DNA from: Chryseobacterium joostei
GTDB taxonomy: Bacteria > Bacteroidota > Bacteroidia > Flavobacteriales > Weeksellaceae
DNA: 64,000 bases
Assembly (NCBI RefSeq): GCF_003815775.1
Contig: NZ_CP033926.1
Location: forward strand, 930,001 to 994,000
Reading direction: 5' to 3'
Each line of letters starts with the position of its first letter. Within the stretch, counting starts at the first letter, position 1. The notes under the pieces are model-generated. The model saw only the letters and a program-made list of their open reading frames with translations. It was not told the origin of the DNA and ran no database searches. Below are positions 9,724-19,132 of the stretch, piece after piece. Both the position numbers and the translations under genes were made by a program.

Positions 9724-10548
9724 TTATAATAATTTGATTTTGTCTTCTGTAATATCGATGATCTTATCTTTATAAAGTCCTCCGATTGCTTTCTTAAAAT
9801 TCTTTTTACTCATCTGAAGTTCATCCTTGATCTCCTCAGGGGAAGATTTATCCGAAACATATAGAAGCCCATAGTTTTCTTCCAGTTTATCCAAAATCTT
9901 TTGTTTGAATTCATCAATGTTTTCAAAACCATCAGATTGTAGGGAAACATCAATTTTACCATCTTCACGAATAACCTTGATATAACCTTTCTCTTCAGAC
10001 AAAGGATATAGTTTTTTGAAAACATCCGATGCATAAATTAAACCTATATATTGTTTATTGATTACCACATTCCAGCCCAGTTCACTTTCATTCATCATGA
10101 TAAGATCTACTTTATCTCCCTTTTTGAATGGAAGATCCTGATATTGTGGATTTCTTTTGAATTTTGTAGTTCCTGTGATCAGTTGCATATCTTCGTCTAC
10201 ATAAATATAGACCAAGTATCTTTTTCCCTCAATGATCTTAGTTTTCTGCTGTTTGTAAGGAATAAAAAGATCCTTAATGATTCCCCAGTCCATAAATGCT
10301 CCACTAGGAAGACTCTGCACACAGCTCATCACTGCAAATTCACCTACTTCTGCCAATGGAATCTCAGTGGTAGCTTTCAATTTATCATCATCCTGATAAA
10401 CAAAAACCTCAACATACTCTCCTATTTCCTGATCTTCACGAGTGAAAATTTTAGGAAGAAAAGCCTTTTCACCGGATTCGTCCGTTAAGATCCATCCTGA
10501 ATTATTTTTATCTAAAATTTCTAAATTCTGAGTTTTTCCGAGTTGCAT
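9724..10548 (-). CDS. CvfB-family S1-like RNA-binding protein
   Basis: Predicted cytoplasmic RNA-binding protein of 274 aa in the CvfB/YitL family. It has tandem S1-like OB folds (about 1-65, 70-135, 140-205, including KGDKVDLIMMNESELGWNVV) and a C-terminal winged helix (about 215-274, ending KKAIGGLYKDKIIDITEDKI). Function in this phylum is not established; in staphylococci the family affects virulence gene expression. A longer frame starting at a TTG (10569) is rejected because the promoter -7 box TACCTTTG covers that codon (10567-10574). The ATG at 10548 is therefore the start, with MQLGKTQNLEIL as usual for the family. Confidence 0.87.
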   Translation of the reverse strand: MQLGKTQNLEILDKNNSGWILTDESGEKAFLPKIFTREDQEIGEYVEVFVYQDDDKLKATTEIPLAEVGEFAVMSCVQSLPSGAFMDWGIIKDLFIPYKQQKTKIIEGKRYLVYIYVDEDMQLITGTTKFKRNPQYQDLPFKKGDKVDLIMMNESELGWNVVINKQYIGLIYASDVFKKLYPLSEEKGYIKVIREDGKIDVSLQSDGFENIDEFKQKILDKLEENYGLLYVSDKSSPEEIKDELQMSKKNFKKAIGGLYKDKIIDITEDKIKLL

Positions 10549-10566
10549 TGATGATAAATTAGCTGA

Positions 10567-10574
10567 CAAAGGTA
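10567..10574 (-). promoter_or_regulatory. -7 promoter box of cvfB-like gene
   Basis: TACCTTTG on the minus strand matches the Bacteroidota -7 consensus TAnnTTTG. It lies about 19 nt before the ATG at 10548 and overlaps the rejected upstream TTG codon, so it settles the start. Confidence 0.6.
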
Positions 10575-10648
10575 CGGAAATTTGAAGATTTTATCCTACT
10601 GAATGCTTTTAAGAATTATTTTATCTTTCCAATGGCCTTTAAAACCGC

Positions 10649-10656
10649 TACATTTG
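10649..10656 (+). promoter_or_regulatory. -7 promoter box TACATTTG
   Basis: The box matches TAnnTTTG and lies directly before the first in-frame ATG (10658). The transcript would begin near or after that codon, so translation probably starts at the next ATG, 10676. Confidence 0.5.
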
Positions 10657-10675
10657 AATGAAAATACCAGAAAAC

Positions 10676-11122
10676 ATGAAAAAATATTTCGTTCTAGCTT
10701 TTTTTATTTCTACAATTATTGTAAATGCACAGTTACTGGAAAAAACAGCCATTAATGTAGCTTATCGATATATGGGACGAAATATTTTACAGGCCGGCTT
10801 AGAGTTCAGATTTGGTGATTCTCGCTATCAATCTGTAATTCTTGGTCCCTCCATGCTTTATACACGCACTAATCAAACCGATAAATTTCTTCCGGAAGCC
10901 CATGTTTATTACACTAATAATGGGCAGCTTTATGGAGTTTCAATAAACCAATACTCATTGGAACCTAGGATTGGAATCTCATTGTTCAATATGCTATTCC
11001 TTAATACCGGGTATGCCTTTCCCATTCATAAGGACAAATATTTTAAAGGAATTACCTTTGGAGTCCAGTTCAATATTGCTCCCAATAACTCGAAGTTTTA
11101 TGACAAAATGAAAATCATGTAA
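10676..11122 (+). CDS. Small secreted or outer-membrane protein, unknown
   Basis: A protein of 148 aa from the preferred ATG (154 aa from 10658). It opens with a clear signal peptide (KKYFVLAFFISTIIVNAQ) and continues with alternating hydrophobic and polar residues and many aromatic residues (GLEFRFGDSRYQSV, GITFGVQFNIAP). This suggests a small beta-barrel or beta-sandwich in the outer membrane. No catalytic motif is visible. It is a single gene facing the convergent DUF4476 gene. Function unknown; the barrel idea is inference from amphipathic beta patterning only. Confidence 0.72.
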   Translation: MKKYFVLAFFISTIIVNAQLLEKTAINVAYRYMGRNILQAGLEFRFGDSRYQSVILGPSMLYTRTNQTDKFLPEAHVYYTNNGQLYGVSINQYSLEPRIGISLFNMLFLNTGYAFPIHKDKYFKGITFGVQFNIAPNNSKFYDKMKIM

Positions 11123-11220
11123 ATTTATCCAGATAATTGTATCAACTAAATTTTCTCTCGCAGATCTGACTGATTTCGCAGATTTTTATACGATTAAAAT
11201 ATACTAAGCTCTTTTACACA

Positions 11221-11246
11221 AAAAAGAGAAGCCAAAAAACTTCTCT
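11221..11246 (-). terminator. Terminator of DUF4476 gene
   Basis: AGAGAAG and CTTCTCT arms with an 8-nt loop. On the minus strand the stem is followed by a T-run, so it ends the transcript of the gene at 11256-12095. Confidence 0.75.
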
Positions 11247-11255
11247 CTGTGTGTA

Positions 11256-12095
11256 CTATAATCTGGAAATATAATCCATCAGTTCCCTTTTGCTGTTTTC
11301 AAAATCAAATGCATCATACACTACAAAATATTTGTTCTTATCAGCACAATTATGATACATAGATTTCGCTAAAGCCAGTTTATTCTTATCAAAACTGAGC
11401 GACTTTACCAAGTCTCTTACCTGTATAGCTGTAAACATGGTGTTTCGCATCTGTTGATTAATCATTGTAACTTTACCATCATCAAAGCTCTCATTTCTTT
11501 TCAACATTTCAAAAAACTGACGGAAAGTTGCATTATCCATAACATTTCCTGCATTATTCCAATTTCCGGAGTTATTACCGTAAGGATTATTCCATAAATC
11601 ATTCCAATCATTAAATCCGTATTGCCCCTGAACAGGATATGAATCTAAAAGATACAACCCCTCATTTGTGAAAAAGTCCAGAACCATTCTACCATTATTG
11701 CGAAGCATTAAAGTAGTTCTGTATATTAAAAACCCATTTTCATAAATAGAGATAGGTACTCTCCCTGATTGTAAATCAAAGAAGCGATATTTTCCTGAGC
11801 CATTTGCTATCATCTGGTCTCCCACCTCAACGGTAAAAAAGCCTTGTTCAGGAATTCGCAGAAAAACCTCTGCATATCCATAGTTTTTATTCCATTGATA
11901 ATTGGGGCTTTTTATCTTATTATTGGGACGGTCTGAATTGCGTTCAAAAGTTTTATTTCTTGCATTCATACCTTTTGGAGCCTGCATTTCTGTGGTAGGC
12001 GCTTCATTTCTTAGCAGTTCCCCAACTTTTCCTGCTTCCTGGGCAAATGAACTGATGCCTATCAAAAGCATTGAACTTATAAAAATTTTCTTCAT
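11256..12095 (-). CDS. DUF4476 domain protein, secreted
   Basis: Exported protein of 279 aa with signal peptide KKIFISSMLLIGISSFAQ. The middle (about 75-150) is a beta-rich segment with VEVGDQMIANGSGKYRFFDL and a hydrophobic LRNNGRMVLDFF. A low-complexity Asn/Trp/Gly linker follows (about 160-185). The C-terminal 95 residues fit the DUF4476 helical domain: NATFRQFFEMLKRNESFDDGK, then MRNTMFTAIQVRDLVKSLSF (written here as two separate segments). The family is common in Flavobacteriia and has no known function. It is monocistronic, with its own terminator. Confidence 0.8.
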   Translation of the reverse strand: MKKIFISSMLLIGISSFAQEAGKVGELLRNEAPTTEMQAPKGMNARNKTFERNSDRPNNKIKSPNYQWNKNYGYAEVFLRIPEQGFFTVEVGDQMIANGSGKYRFFDLQSGRVPISIYENGFLIYRTTLMLRNNGRMVLDFFTNEGLYLLDSYPVQGQYGFNDWNDLWNNPYGNNSGNWNNAGNVMDNATFRQFFEMLKRNESFDDGKVTMINQQMRNTMFTAIQVRDLVKSLSFDKNKLALAKSMYHNCADKNKYFVVYDAFDFENSKRELMDYISRL

Positions 12096-12133
12096 TCCTT
12101 ATTTCTTTCAAAATCAATTTCCATTTTTATGCC

Positions 12134-12165
12134 AAAAAAGGGGAAATCAGTTGATTTCCCCTTTT
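12134..12165 (-). terminator. Terminator of lpd
   Basis: Perfect arms GGGGAAATCA and TGATTTCCCC separated by GT, flanked by A6 and T4. On the minus strand the T6 follows the stem, directly after the lpd stop. Confidence 0.85.
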
Positions 12166-12196
12166 ATATTGAAATGATTAATTTCTTAATGAAATA

Positions 12197-13600
12197 TTAC
12201 ATATGAATTGATCTTTTTGCAGTAGCATCCAATGCAGCTTCTTTAATAGCTTCTGCATAGGTTGGGTGAGCGTGAGAACTTCTTGCAATATCTTCAGCAC
12301 TTGCACGGAATTCCATAGCAATTACTCCTTCAGCAATAAGGTCAGCAGCTCTTGCTCCAATGATGTGCATTCCTAAGATCTCATCAGTTTTTTCGTCTGC
12401 AATAATCTTCACAAGACCATCAGTATCACCACTTGCACGGCTTCTTCCTAATGCTCTCATTGGGAAAGAACCTACTTTGTAAGCTACTCCTTCCTCTTTC
12501 AATTGCTCTTCGGTTTTACCTACTCCTGCAACTTCCGGCCAAGTATATACAACACCTGGGATCAGATTATAGTTGATGTGAGGTTTTTGACCTGCTAATA
12601 TTTCAGCAACAAGAACTCCTTCTTCCTCTGCTTTGTGAGCAAGCATAGCTCCTTTGATAACGTCTCCAATTGCGTAAATGTTTGCAACATTAGTCTGCAG
12701 GTGATCGTTTGTTTTTACTCTTCCTCTTTCGTCTAGCTCTACACCGGCCTTTTCAAGACCAAGACCATCTGTATAAGGTTTTCTTCCCACAGAAACTAAA
12801 CAGTAATCTCCTTCTACAACTACTTCTTCTCCTTTTTTATCTTTAGCAGTGATCTTTACAGTATCTCCGTTTCTTTCCACTGCAGAAACCGCAGTAGAAA
12901 GCATAAACTTCATACCTTGCTTTTTAAGAACCTTAGTTAATTCCTTACTTAAAGCGCCATCCATTCCAGGGATAATTTTATCCATGAATTCAACTACTGT
13001 TACCTGAGCACCTAATCTTAAGTATACAGAACCTAATTCAAGACCAATAACTCCACCTCCGATTACTACAAGGTGCTTAGGAATTTCTTTAAGGTTTAAT
13101 GCTTCAGTAGAAGTGATCACTCTTTCTTTATCTAGAGAGATAAAAGGAAGTGAAGACGGCTTAGAACCTGTTGCAATGATTGTATATTTAGATTCGATCG
13201 TTTCAGAAGAACCGTCGTTTTTAGTGATTTTAATTTGAGTAGCAGATTCAAAACTTCCTAATCCTTCAAAAACAGTGATTTTGTTTTTGTCCATCAAAAA
13301 GTTGATTCCCTTAGTTGTTTGGTCTACCACTTCGTTTTTACGCTCAATGATTCTTGCAATATCTGCTTTTGGCTCATTGATAATAATTCCGTGGCTTGCA
13401 AAATTATGTTTTGCATTCTCGAAATGCTCAGAGCTATCAAGAAGCGCTTTTGACGGAATACATCCAACGTTAAGACAAGTTCCGCCTAAAGTTGAATATT
13501 TTTCAATAATTGCTGTTTTGAAACCTAACTGTGCTGCACGGATCGCAGCTACATAACCACCAGGACCAGAACCTATTACGGTAACATCGAATTGACTCAT
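12197..13600 (-). CDS. lpdA: Dihydrolipoyl dehydrogenase (E3)
   Basis: Flavoprotein that reoxidises dihydrolipoamide in the pyruvate, 2-oxoglutarate and branched-chain 2-oxoacid dehydrogenase complexes and passes electrons to NAD. The 467 aa match the family length. FAD-binding GSGPGGYVAAI is at about 10-20. The redox disulfide lies in GGTCLNVGCIPSK (Cys42, Cys47). The NAD-binding GGGVIGLELGSVYLRLG is near 180, and the interface active-site HAHPTYAE holds the catalytic His445-Glu450 pair. It stands alone with its own promoter box (13644-13651) and terminator, not in an E1/E2 operon, so it may be shared by several complexes. Confidence 0.97.
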   Translation of the reverse strand: MSQFDVTVIGSGPGGYVAAIRAAQLGFKTAIIEKYSTLGGTCLNVGCIPSKALLDSSEHFENAKHNFASHGIIINEPKADIARIIERKNEVVDQTTKGINFLMDKNKITVFEGLGSFESATQIKITKNDGSSETIESKYTIIATGSKPSSLPFISLDKERVITSTEALNLKEIPKHLVVIGGGVIGLELGSVYLRLGAQVTVVEFMDKIIPGMDGALSKELTKVLKKQGMKFMLSTAVSAVERNGDTVKITAKDKKGEEVVVEGDYCLVSVGRKPYTDGLGLEKAGVELDERGRVKTNDHLQTNVANIYAIGDVIKGAMLAHKAEEEGVLVAEILAGQKPHINYNLIPGVVYTWPEVAGVGKTEEQLKEEGVAYKVGSFPMRALGRSRASGDTDGLVKIIADEKTDEILGMHIIGARAADLIAEGVIAMEFRASAEDIARSSHAHPTYAEAIKEAALDATAKRSIHM

Positions 13601-13643
13601 GTTATTTTATGAATTTGTTTATTATTATCTAACTTAATTCTTA

Positions 13644-13651
13644 CAAATTTA
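13644..13651 (-). promoter_or_regulatory. -7 promoter box of lpdA
   Basis: TAAATTTG on the minus strand fits TAnnTTTG. It lies 44 nt upstream of the lpdA start. No convincing -33 TTG was found at the usual distance. Confidence 0.4.
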
Positions 13652-13721
13652 CGTATAAATTACCACGTGAGAAAGTGAGATTTATCAAATTTATTGAATT
13701 TTAGGCTTAAAAAAGGAGCTA

Positions 13722-14048
13722 TTACCGGTTGGCATTTATCCAGATAATTACTGCAAAAAATATCAAAGCCATTCCAATTTTAATTCCTCCTGAAACCATC
13801 AATATTAATCCAGCAATAATAACAATAAACCCTGCTATATATAATAAGATGCTGACAATAGTACGGTATTTATTTTTTTCCTTTAATATCTCCTGTTTAT
13901 CAGCATGGATGCCTTTCATTACTTCATCTACATCTTCCTGATTGTAGCCTTCCTGAATTATTAATCGATAAATATATTTTTCACTGTAATTTTCGGCCAG
14001 AAATTTTTTATACTTGTTGAATATTTCTCTTTTTAAATCTTCATTCAT
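13722..14048 (-). CDS. Small two-helix membrane protein, unknown
   Basis: A 108-aa protein not recognised by family name. The N-terminal 55 residues are charged and helical (DLKREIFNKYKKFLAENYSE), with a short YNQEDVDEVMKG element resembling small helical adaptor motifs. The C-terminal half forms two adjacent membrane segments (about 63-83 and 88-106: SILLYIAGFIVIIAGLILMV and IGMALIFFAVIIWI). The likely topology is a cytoplasmic N-terminus with a membrane hairpin. It lies between lpdA and the Cys-rich gene, both on the same strand, but the gaps of about 120 and 60 bp do not prove an operon. Confidence 0.72.
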   Translation of the reverse strand: MNEDLKREIFNKYKKFLAENYSEKYIYRLIIQEGYNQEDVDEVMKGIHADKQEILKEKNKYRTIVSILLYIAGFIVIIAGLILMVSGGIKIGMALIFFAVIIWINANR

Positions 14049-14109
14049 GGTTAAAAAATGTGATTAATTGGGAAAGTAGTTTTTTATTTTATTTATTTTG
14101 AAGAACTCA

Positions 14110-14463
14110 TTAATCCACATTCAATTTTCCTTGTCCAAATGTACCTGTGCTTTCAAAAAAAGAACCTCCATATACATACCACTCAAGGCTTTCCAGATAC
14201 TCCACTGCATTTTCAGGGGTTATGAGTGTACGGTCTTTTTTCGAAACAATTCCTTTATACCATCTTCCGGATTTGGAAAAACTTTCATATTCCACAAAAT
14301 AATGAATCCATATTCTTTGGCACAACTTACACTGTTGAATCGTTACTTCTCCATATCTTCCGTTACTATGATCTATACCTAATTCAGAGCTTCTATATTC
14401 AGTATAATTGGAGCCGGGTTTTTCACAAGCGCATCCTATTTGGGAAACTTTATTCATTGACAT
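14110..14463 (-). CDS. Hypothetical protein with Cys pairs (possible zinc site)
   Basis: A cytoplasmic protein of 117 aa without signal or membrane segment. It has four cysteines arranged as CAC near the N-terminus (about 12-14) and CKLC (about 46-49). This spacing could bind one zinc ion and makes a small zinc-ribbon plausible. The rest is rich in aromatic residues (IWIHYFVEYESF, ESLEWYVYGGSFF). The family is not recognised. An alternative start two codons downstream (second Met) is equally possible. Confidence 0.68.
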   Translation of the reverse strand: MSMNKVSQIGCACEKPGSNYTEYRSSELGIDHSNGRYGEVTIQQCKLCQRIWIHYFVEYESFSKSGRWYKGIVSKKDRTLITPENAVEYLESLEWYVYGGSFFESTGTFGQGKLNVD

Positions 14464-14525
14464 CTATTTTATCAGATCCCAAATCTAAGAAAATAAACCT
14501 CCATAAGACAAGTGATAGGGTAATA

Positions 14526-15605
14526 CTATTTCACCAAATCCAGCAAAACCTTTTCGTATTTACTCATGATAATATTTTTTGAAAATCTGGACTTAATGGA
14601 ATTCTTTATAGCATCACGATTATAATTTTGCTGCATCGCGGATATTATTTTCTGTGCAAAATCCTCATAATTTTCAATATTACCAACTTCCCCGTTAATA
14701 TTATGCTGAATAATCTCATTGATTCCTCCGGGGCAGTTATTGGCCAAGGAATACGTTCCACAGGCACCTGCTTCCAAAAGTACATTAGGAAAACCCTCAT
14801 ATCTTGAAGAAAGGATAAATAAGTCTGCATATTTTAAAAATTGATAAGGATTCTCCTGGCGGCCATGAAAAATAACGTTCTTAAGTCCCAGAAATTCCTT
14901 CATCTGGAGCAATACATCCTTATCTTTTCCATCTCCTAAGATGTGAAGCTGGATATTTTCACTTTTAAGCCTTGAAAAAACTTTCAACAGGTTGTCGAAA
15001 CCTTTTCTGGAAGATAAATTCCCAATAGCTACTACGTGTTTATAATTGTATTTGAAGCATTCGGGTTTAGAAGAAATTGCCAGTTTTTCATCAATAAAAT
15101 CAAAATCCACAGGGTTATTGATCTTGACAATCTTTTTCTTTTTAATCTTAAAATTATCTACCAGATCTTTCATCATATCATCACTTTGAGCAATGATTTT
15201 CTGATAGTTATTATAAAAATTATAGAAAAATTTGATTTCCTTTCTGGTAACATGCTGCGTCACCACATTTGTTTCTCTGGCAATAAACTTTGTTCTTGGG
15301 AAAAGCTTTATAAATAATGATAAATAAGCATTCACTTCACCAAAACCGGAAAATACAATATCAGGTTTTCTTCTATAAATTTCACCTAAAATAGGCTTTA
15401 ATGAATGTCTGATTCGTTCTGTATTAATGTCTATGATTTCAACATCTTTTTTCAGAAAATTAAGATATCCGCCTTGTTTCCGTAAAAGCAAAATCTTGGG
15501 TTCAAAACGATCCCTGGAGAGATGATTTGCAATGGTGGTAACAATTCTTTCTGCACCTCCGGTTTCTAAATCCGGCAGAATAAATATGACAGATATTTTT
15601 TTCAT
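14526..15605 (-). CDS. Glycosyltransferase family 4 (GT-B fold)
   Basis: Retaining sugar transferase of 359 aa, of the kind used for O-antigen, capsule or glycoprotein glycans. The N-terminal acceptor domain opens with VIFILPDLETGGAERIV, and GGAERI is typical of family GT4. The C-terminal donor domain carries the E-x7-E motif in SSRYEGFPNVLLEAGACG, which positions the nucleotide-sugar. No signal peptide is present, so it works at the cytoplasmic face. It is isolated from other glycan genes, which makes the acceptor unclear. The donor and linkage cannot be read from sequence. Confidence 0.92.
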   Translation of the reverse strand: MKKISVIFILPDLETGGAERIVTTIANHLSRDRFEPKILLLRKQGGYLNFLKKDVEIIDINTERIRHSLKPILGEIYRRKPDIVFSGFGEVNAYLSLFIKLFPRTKFIARETNVVTQHVTRKEIKFFYNFYNNYQKIIAQSDDMMKDLVDNFKIKKKKIVKINNPVDFDFIDEKLAISSKPECFKYNYKHVVAIGNLSSRKGFDNLLKVFSRLKSENIQLHILGDGKDKDVLLQMKEFLGLKNVIFHGRQENPYQFLKYADLFILSSRYEGFPNVLLEAGACGTYSLANNCPGGINEIIQHNINGEVGNIENYEDFAQKIISAMQQNYNRDAIKNSIKSRFSKNIIMSKYEKVLLDLVK

Positions 15606-15738
15606 CAGTTAAAGTTACTAAAAAGTTTGGTTATGTTTAAAGTGTAGATAGGTTGTATCAATACTAATTAACAGAAATTAACTAAGCTTTAAAACAGGAG
15701 TAAATTTTATATTTATTCTTAAAACAAAACAAGGACAA

Positions 15739-15778
15739 AAATAAATTAAGCTCTTCGATCGAAGAGCTTAATTTATTT
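15739..15778 (-). terminator. 40-nt perfect palindrome, recQ terminator
   Basis: Positions 15739-15778 are a perfect 40-nt palindrome centred on TCGATCGA, with inner arms AAGCTCTTC/GAAGAGCTT and AT-rich ends. It lies 22 nt after the recQ stop and can form a long stem with flanking T-rich tract, so it is read as a terminator. Confidence 0.75.
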
Positions 15779-15799
15779 CTTTTAATTATGTTGAAACCT

Positions 15800-18004
15800 T
15801 TAATTTGCAACGTCGCTGATAAATTTGATTCTCAGCATTCTCACTTCCTCATCAGATAATTCATCTCCGAATTCATCAAGCAATACTTTCATACTATCAC
15901 TCTCTGATTCGTTCATAAATTCCATAAAACCATCAACAATATCTTCATCAAAGTTATCTTCGATATAATAATCAATATTCAGTTTTGTTCCCTGGTAGAC
16001 AATTCGTTCCATTTCTTTCAACAGTTCGTCCATAGAAAGATTCTTGGCTCTTGCTATATCTTCAAGGTCAATTTTCTTATCGGTACTCTGAATAATAAAA
16101 ACCTTGTGGCTGGATTTATTGGCAACCTGTTTCAAAACCATATCCTGTGTACGCTCTATATTGTTATCTTCAACATAGGTTTTGATATAGTCAGCGAATT
16201 CCTTACCATATTTTTTGGCTTTTCCCTCTCCTACACCATAAATCTTAGTGATTTCATCTACAGTAATAGGATACTGTACAGTCATATCTTCCAAACTTGG
16301 ATCCATAAAGACTGTATAAGGTGGAATACCATACTTTTTAGCTACTTTTTTCCTTAATTCTTTTAGTAGATTGAACAGGTTTTGATCTAAGCCTCCGGCA
16401 GCCTGCTGTTGTACCTGATCACTGTCTGCCTTAGCTTGTGTAAGATCAAACTCTCTATCTTCTGTAATTAAGAAAGTATCCTTGGATTTACCACTTAAAA
16501 CCTCTCGCCCTTTTTCTGAAATCTTTAGAACACCGTATGTTTCAATATCTTTTTGCAGATAATTCTGAACGGTAGCCTGTCTCAGAATTGTTTTCCAATA
16601 GTTCTCCTTTTCATCTTTTCCGAAGCTAAAATGAGGATTCTGCTCCAGTTTATAAGATTTTGTAACAGCTGTTTCCTTTCCAACGATAACAGAAATCAAA
16701 TCTTTTGACTTGAATTTTTCTCCGGTATCATTAATCAGTTCAAGCACTTTTTTTAGATCTGCAGTAGCATCCTTTAATTTTGGAGGATTGAATGAGTTAT
16801 CACACATCTTCGCTCCGTCTCCATTCACAGGGTCAAAGATTTCTCCAAAATAATACAGGATATATTGTCTTCTACTCATTGAAGTTTCGGCATAACCTAC
16901 TACTTCGTTCAAAAGCTGCAATCCGATTTCTCTTTCAGAAACAGGTTTTTGTGCCAGGAATTTCTCAAGTTTTTCAATATCCTTGGGATCGTAGAATGCC
17001 AAACAATGACCTTCACCACCGTCTCTTCCCGCTCTTCCGGTTTCCTGATAATAACTTTCCAGAGATTTCGGGAAATCATAATGAATCACGAAACGAACAT
17101 CCGGCTTGTCAATTCCCATCCCAAATGCAATGGTTGCAACAATAACATCCACTTCCTCCATCAGGAATTTATCCTGATTGGCAACCCTTACCTTTTGATC
17201 AAGACCAGCGTGATAAGGAAGAGCATTGATTCCGTTTACCTGCAAAAGCTGGGCAAATTCTTCCACTTTTCTTCTGCTCAGGCAATATACGATTCCAGAT
17301 TTCCCTTTATGCTGATTGATAAATTTAACAATCTCCCTATCTATATTTATTTTAGGGCATACCTCATAATATAGATTAGGACGGTTAAAACTCTCTTTAA
17401 AGACCAAGGCATTCGTCATACCCAACGTCTTTTGGATATCATCCTGAACCTTTGGCGTTGCTGTTGCCGTTAAGGCGATCACCGGTACATTGGCAATCTT
17501 ATCAATAATCTGTTTCAAGTTCCTGTATTCAGGTCTGAAATCATGTCCCCACTCTGAAATACAGTGTGCTTCATCAATAGCAAAGAAAGAAATCTTAACT
17601 TCTTTCAAAAAGTCCAGATAATCATCCTTAATCAATGATTCAGGAGCTACATACAAAAGTTTGGTTTTTCCGCTTTTTATGTCGTCAAAAACTTGTTTTG
17701 TCTGTGTCTTGTTTAATGATGAATTTAATACATGCGCTACCCCATTCTCAGATGAAAGCCCGTTTACGGCATCTACCTGATTTTTCATTAACGCGATTAA
17801 AGGTGATACAACTATTGCCGTACCTTCCGAAATAAGTGCCGGAAGCTGATAACATAATGATTTACCACCACCTGTAGGCATCAAAACAAATATATCCTTC
17901 CCATTCAATAGGTTTTCTATGATTTGTTCCTGTTGTCCCTTAAATGTAGAAAACCCAAAATACTTTTTCAATTCGCCCGATAAATTGGCTTTTTTTGCGC
18001 TCAT
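15800..18004 (-). CDS. recQ: ATP-dependent DNA helicase RecQ, long Bacteroidota form
   Basis: 3'-5' DNA helicase of 734 aa acting in recombination and fork repair. Walker A MPTGGGKS is at about 42-49, the DEAH box [14 protein letters not shown] begins at 144, and motif [12 protein letters not shown] is near 320-329. A winged RQC-like region follows (about 400-520), then an HRDC-like domain (about 540-620) and an acidic C-terminal tail (about 650-734). In E. coli RecQ the zinc site uses four cysteines. Here the equivalent segment is GAKMCDNSF (Cys401 only), so zinc binding is probably lost. The start overlaps no neighbour and leads divergently from the KpsF gene. Confidence 0.95.
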   Translation of the reverse strand: MSAKKANLSGELKKYFGFSTFKGQQEQIIENLLNGKDIFVLMPTGGGKSLCYQLPALISEGTAIVVSPLIALMKNQVDAVNGLSSENGVAHVLNSSLNKTQTKQVFDDIKSGKTKLLYVAPESLIKDDYLDFLKEVKISFFAIDEAHCISEWGHDFRPEYRNLKQIIDKIANVPVIALTATATPKVQDDIQKTLGMTNALVFKESFNRPNLYYEVCPKINIDREIVKFINQHKGKSGIVYCLSRRKVEEFAQLLQVNGINALPYHAGLDQKVRVANQDKFLMEEVDVIVATIAFGMGIDKPDVRFVIHYDFPKSLESYYQETGRAGRDGGEGHCLAFYDPKDIEKLEKFLAQKPVSEREIGLQLLNEVVGYAETSMSRRQYILYYFGEIFDPVNGDGAKMCDNSFNPPKLKDATADLKKVLELINDTGEKFKSKDLISVIVGKETAVTKSYKLEQNPHFSFGKDEKENYWKTILRQATVQNYLQKDIETYGVLKISEKGREVLSGKSKDTFLITEDREFDLTQAKADSDQVQQQAAGGLDQNLFNLLKELRKKVAKKYGIPPYTVFMDPSLEDMTVQYPITVDEITKIYGVGEGKAKKYGKEFADYIKTYVEDNNIERTQDMVLKQVANKSSHKVFIIQSTDKKIDLEDIARAKNLSMDELLKEMERIVYQGTKLNIDYYIEDNFDEDIVDGFMEFMNESESDSMKVLLDEFGDELSDEEVRMLRIKFISDVAN

Positions 18005-18162
18005 CTAATTTTCTATTGCTAAATTTGCATCTAACCCAAAGTTATAAAAATTCTGCTTAAAATAAAAGCGAACGAATTTATAAAAAATAAAATTTATATT
18101 AAATTTTGTTTTTAAAATATAACATTTTTTAAAAACTTTTTTGTATACCTTATTGTCATAAA

Positions 18163-19122
18163 ATGGATAGAACCAACATAATATCAATAGCTAAAACTAC
18201 TTTAGAAATAGAAATTTCAGAACTTGAAAAATTAAAAAACAGAATTGATGATCAATTTGCCCAGGCAGTAGAAATTATTCATTCTGCAAAGGGAAAACTG
18301 ATTGTAGTAGGTATTGGAAAATCGGCTCATGTAGGCAATAAAATCGTTGCTACACTGAACTCTACAGGAACTCCGTCACAATTCCTGCATGCTTCGGAGG
18401 CTATTCATGGTGACCTTGGAGTAATTCAAAAGCAGGATGTAGTGCTATGCATCTCCAATTCCGGAAATTCTCCTGAAATTGCCAATCTTGTTCCTTATCT
18501 GAAAGATTATTCTTCTGCATTGATAGGAATGACCGGTAATAAAAAAAGTAAATTGGCAGAATTCTCTGAAATTATCCTTGATACCCACGTGGATGTTGAA
18601 GCTTGTCCTAATAAACTGGCACCTACAAGCTCAACAACGATCCAAATGGCGTTAGGAGATGCGCTTGCTGTAGCTTTAATGGAACTTAATGATTTCAAGG
18701 CGAATGATTTTGCTAAGTTTCACCCTGGAGGAAGTTTAGGAAAAAACCTGACTTCTAAGGTTGAACAATTCCTGTCCTCACAAAAACCTCAGGTTTCTGA
18801 AGATGCTACTATAAGAGATGTCATTATTTCCATCAGTGCTTCAAGCCACGGGATTACTGTGGTTACCAACGGTGATCAGATTGTAGGAGTAATTACAGAT
18901 GGTGACTTGAGAAGAATGTTAATGAAAGGAGAAGATATCAGTAAGGTATTTGCTAAGGACATCATGTCTGCTCATCCAAGAACCATTGAAAAGGATGCCA
19001 GAGCCAAAGAAGCCATGAAAACTTTGAAGGAAAATAATATTGGCCAGCTTGTAGTGACTGAAAACGGAAAGTATTTCGGGATCATTGATCTGCATAAGTT
19101 ACTGGATGAAGGAATAAATTAA
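18163..19122 (+). CDS. kdsD: KpsF/GutQ-type arabinose 5-phosphate isomerase
   Basis: Interconverts ribulose 5-phosphate and arabinose 5-phosphate, the first step to Kdo for lipopolysaccharide. It is 319 aa, the normal length. The N-terminal SIS domain has GIGKSAHVGNKIVATLNSTG (about 49-68) and the substrate-site CISNSGNSPEI. Two CBS domains follow (about 205-260 and 270-318, e.g. GVITDGDLRRM and FGIIDLHKLLDEG). It is divergent from recQ. The Crp-family gene starts 10 bp after its stop, so the two may share a transcript. The symbol kdsD is used by family convention. Confidence 0.93.
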   Translation: MDRTNIISIAKTTLEIEISELEKLKNRIDDQFAQAVEIIHSAKGKLIVVGIGKSAHVGNKIVATLNSTGTPSQFLHASEAIHGDLGVIQKQDVVLCISNSGNSPEIANLVPYLKDYSSALIGMTGNKKSKLAEFSEIILDTHVDVEACPNKLAPTSSTTIQMALGDALAVALMELNDFKANDFAKFHPGGSLGKNLTSKVEQFLSSQKPQVSEDATIRDVIISISASSHGITVVTNGDQIVGVITDGDLRRMLMKGEDISKVFAKDIMSAHPRTIEKDARAKEAMKTLKENNIGQLVVTENGKYFGIIDLHKLLDEGIN

Positions 19123-19132
19123 TGCTGATGAT

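Noticed and set aside
10549..10569. TTG start for the CvfB-like gene
   Set aside because: The codon is part of the -7 box TACCTTTG, so it would not be in the transcript.
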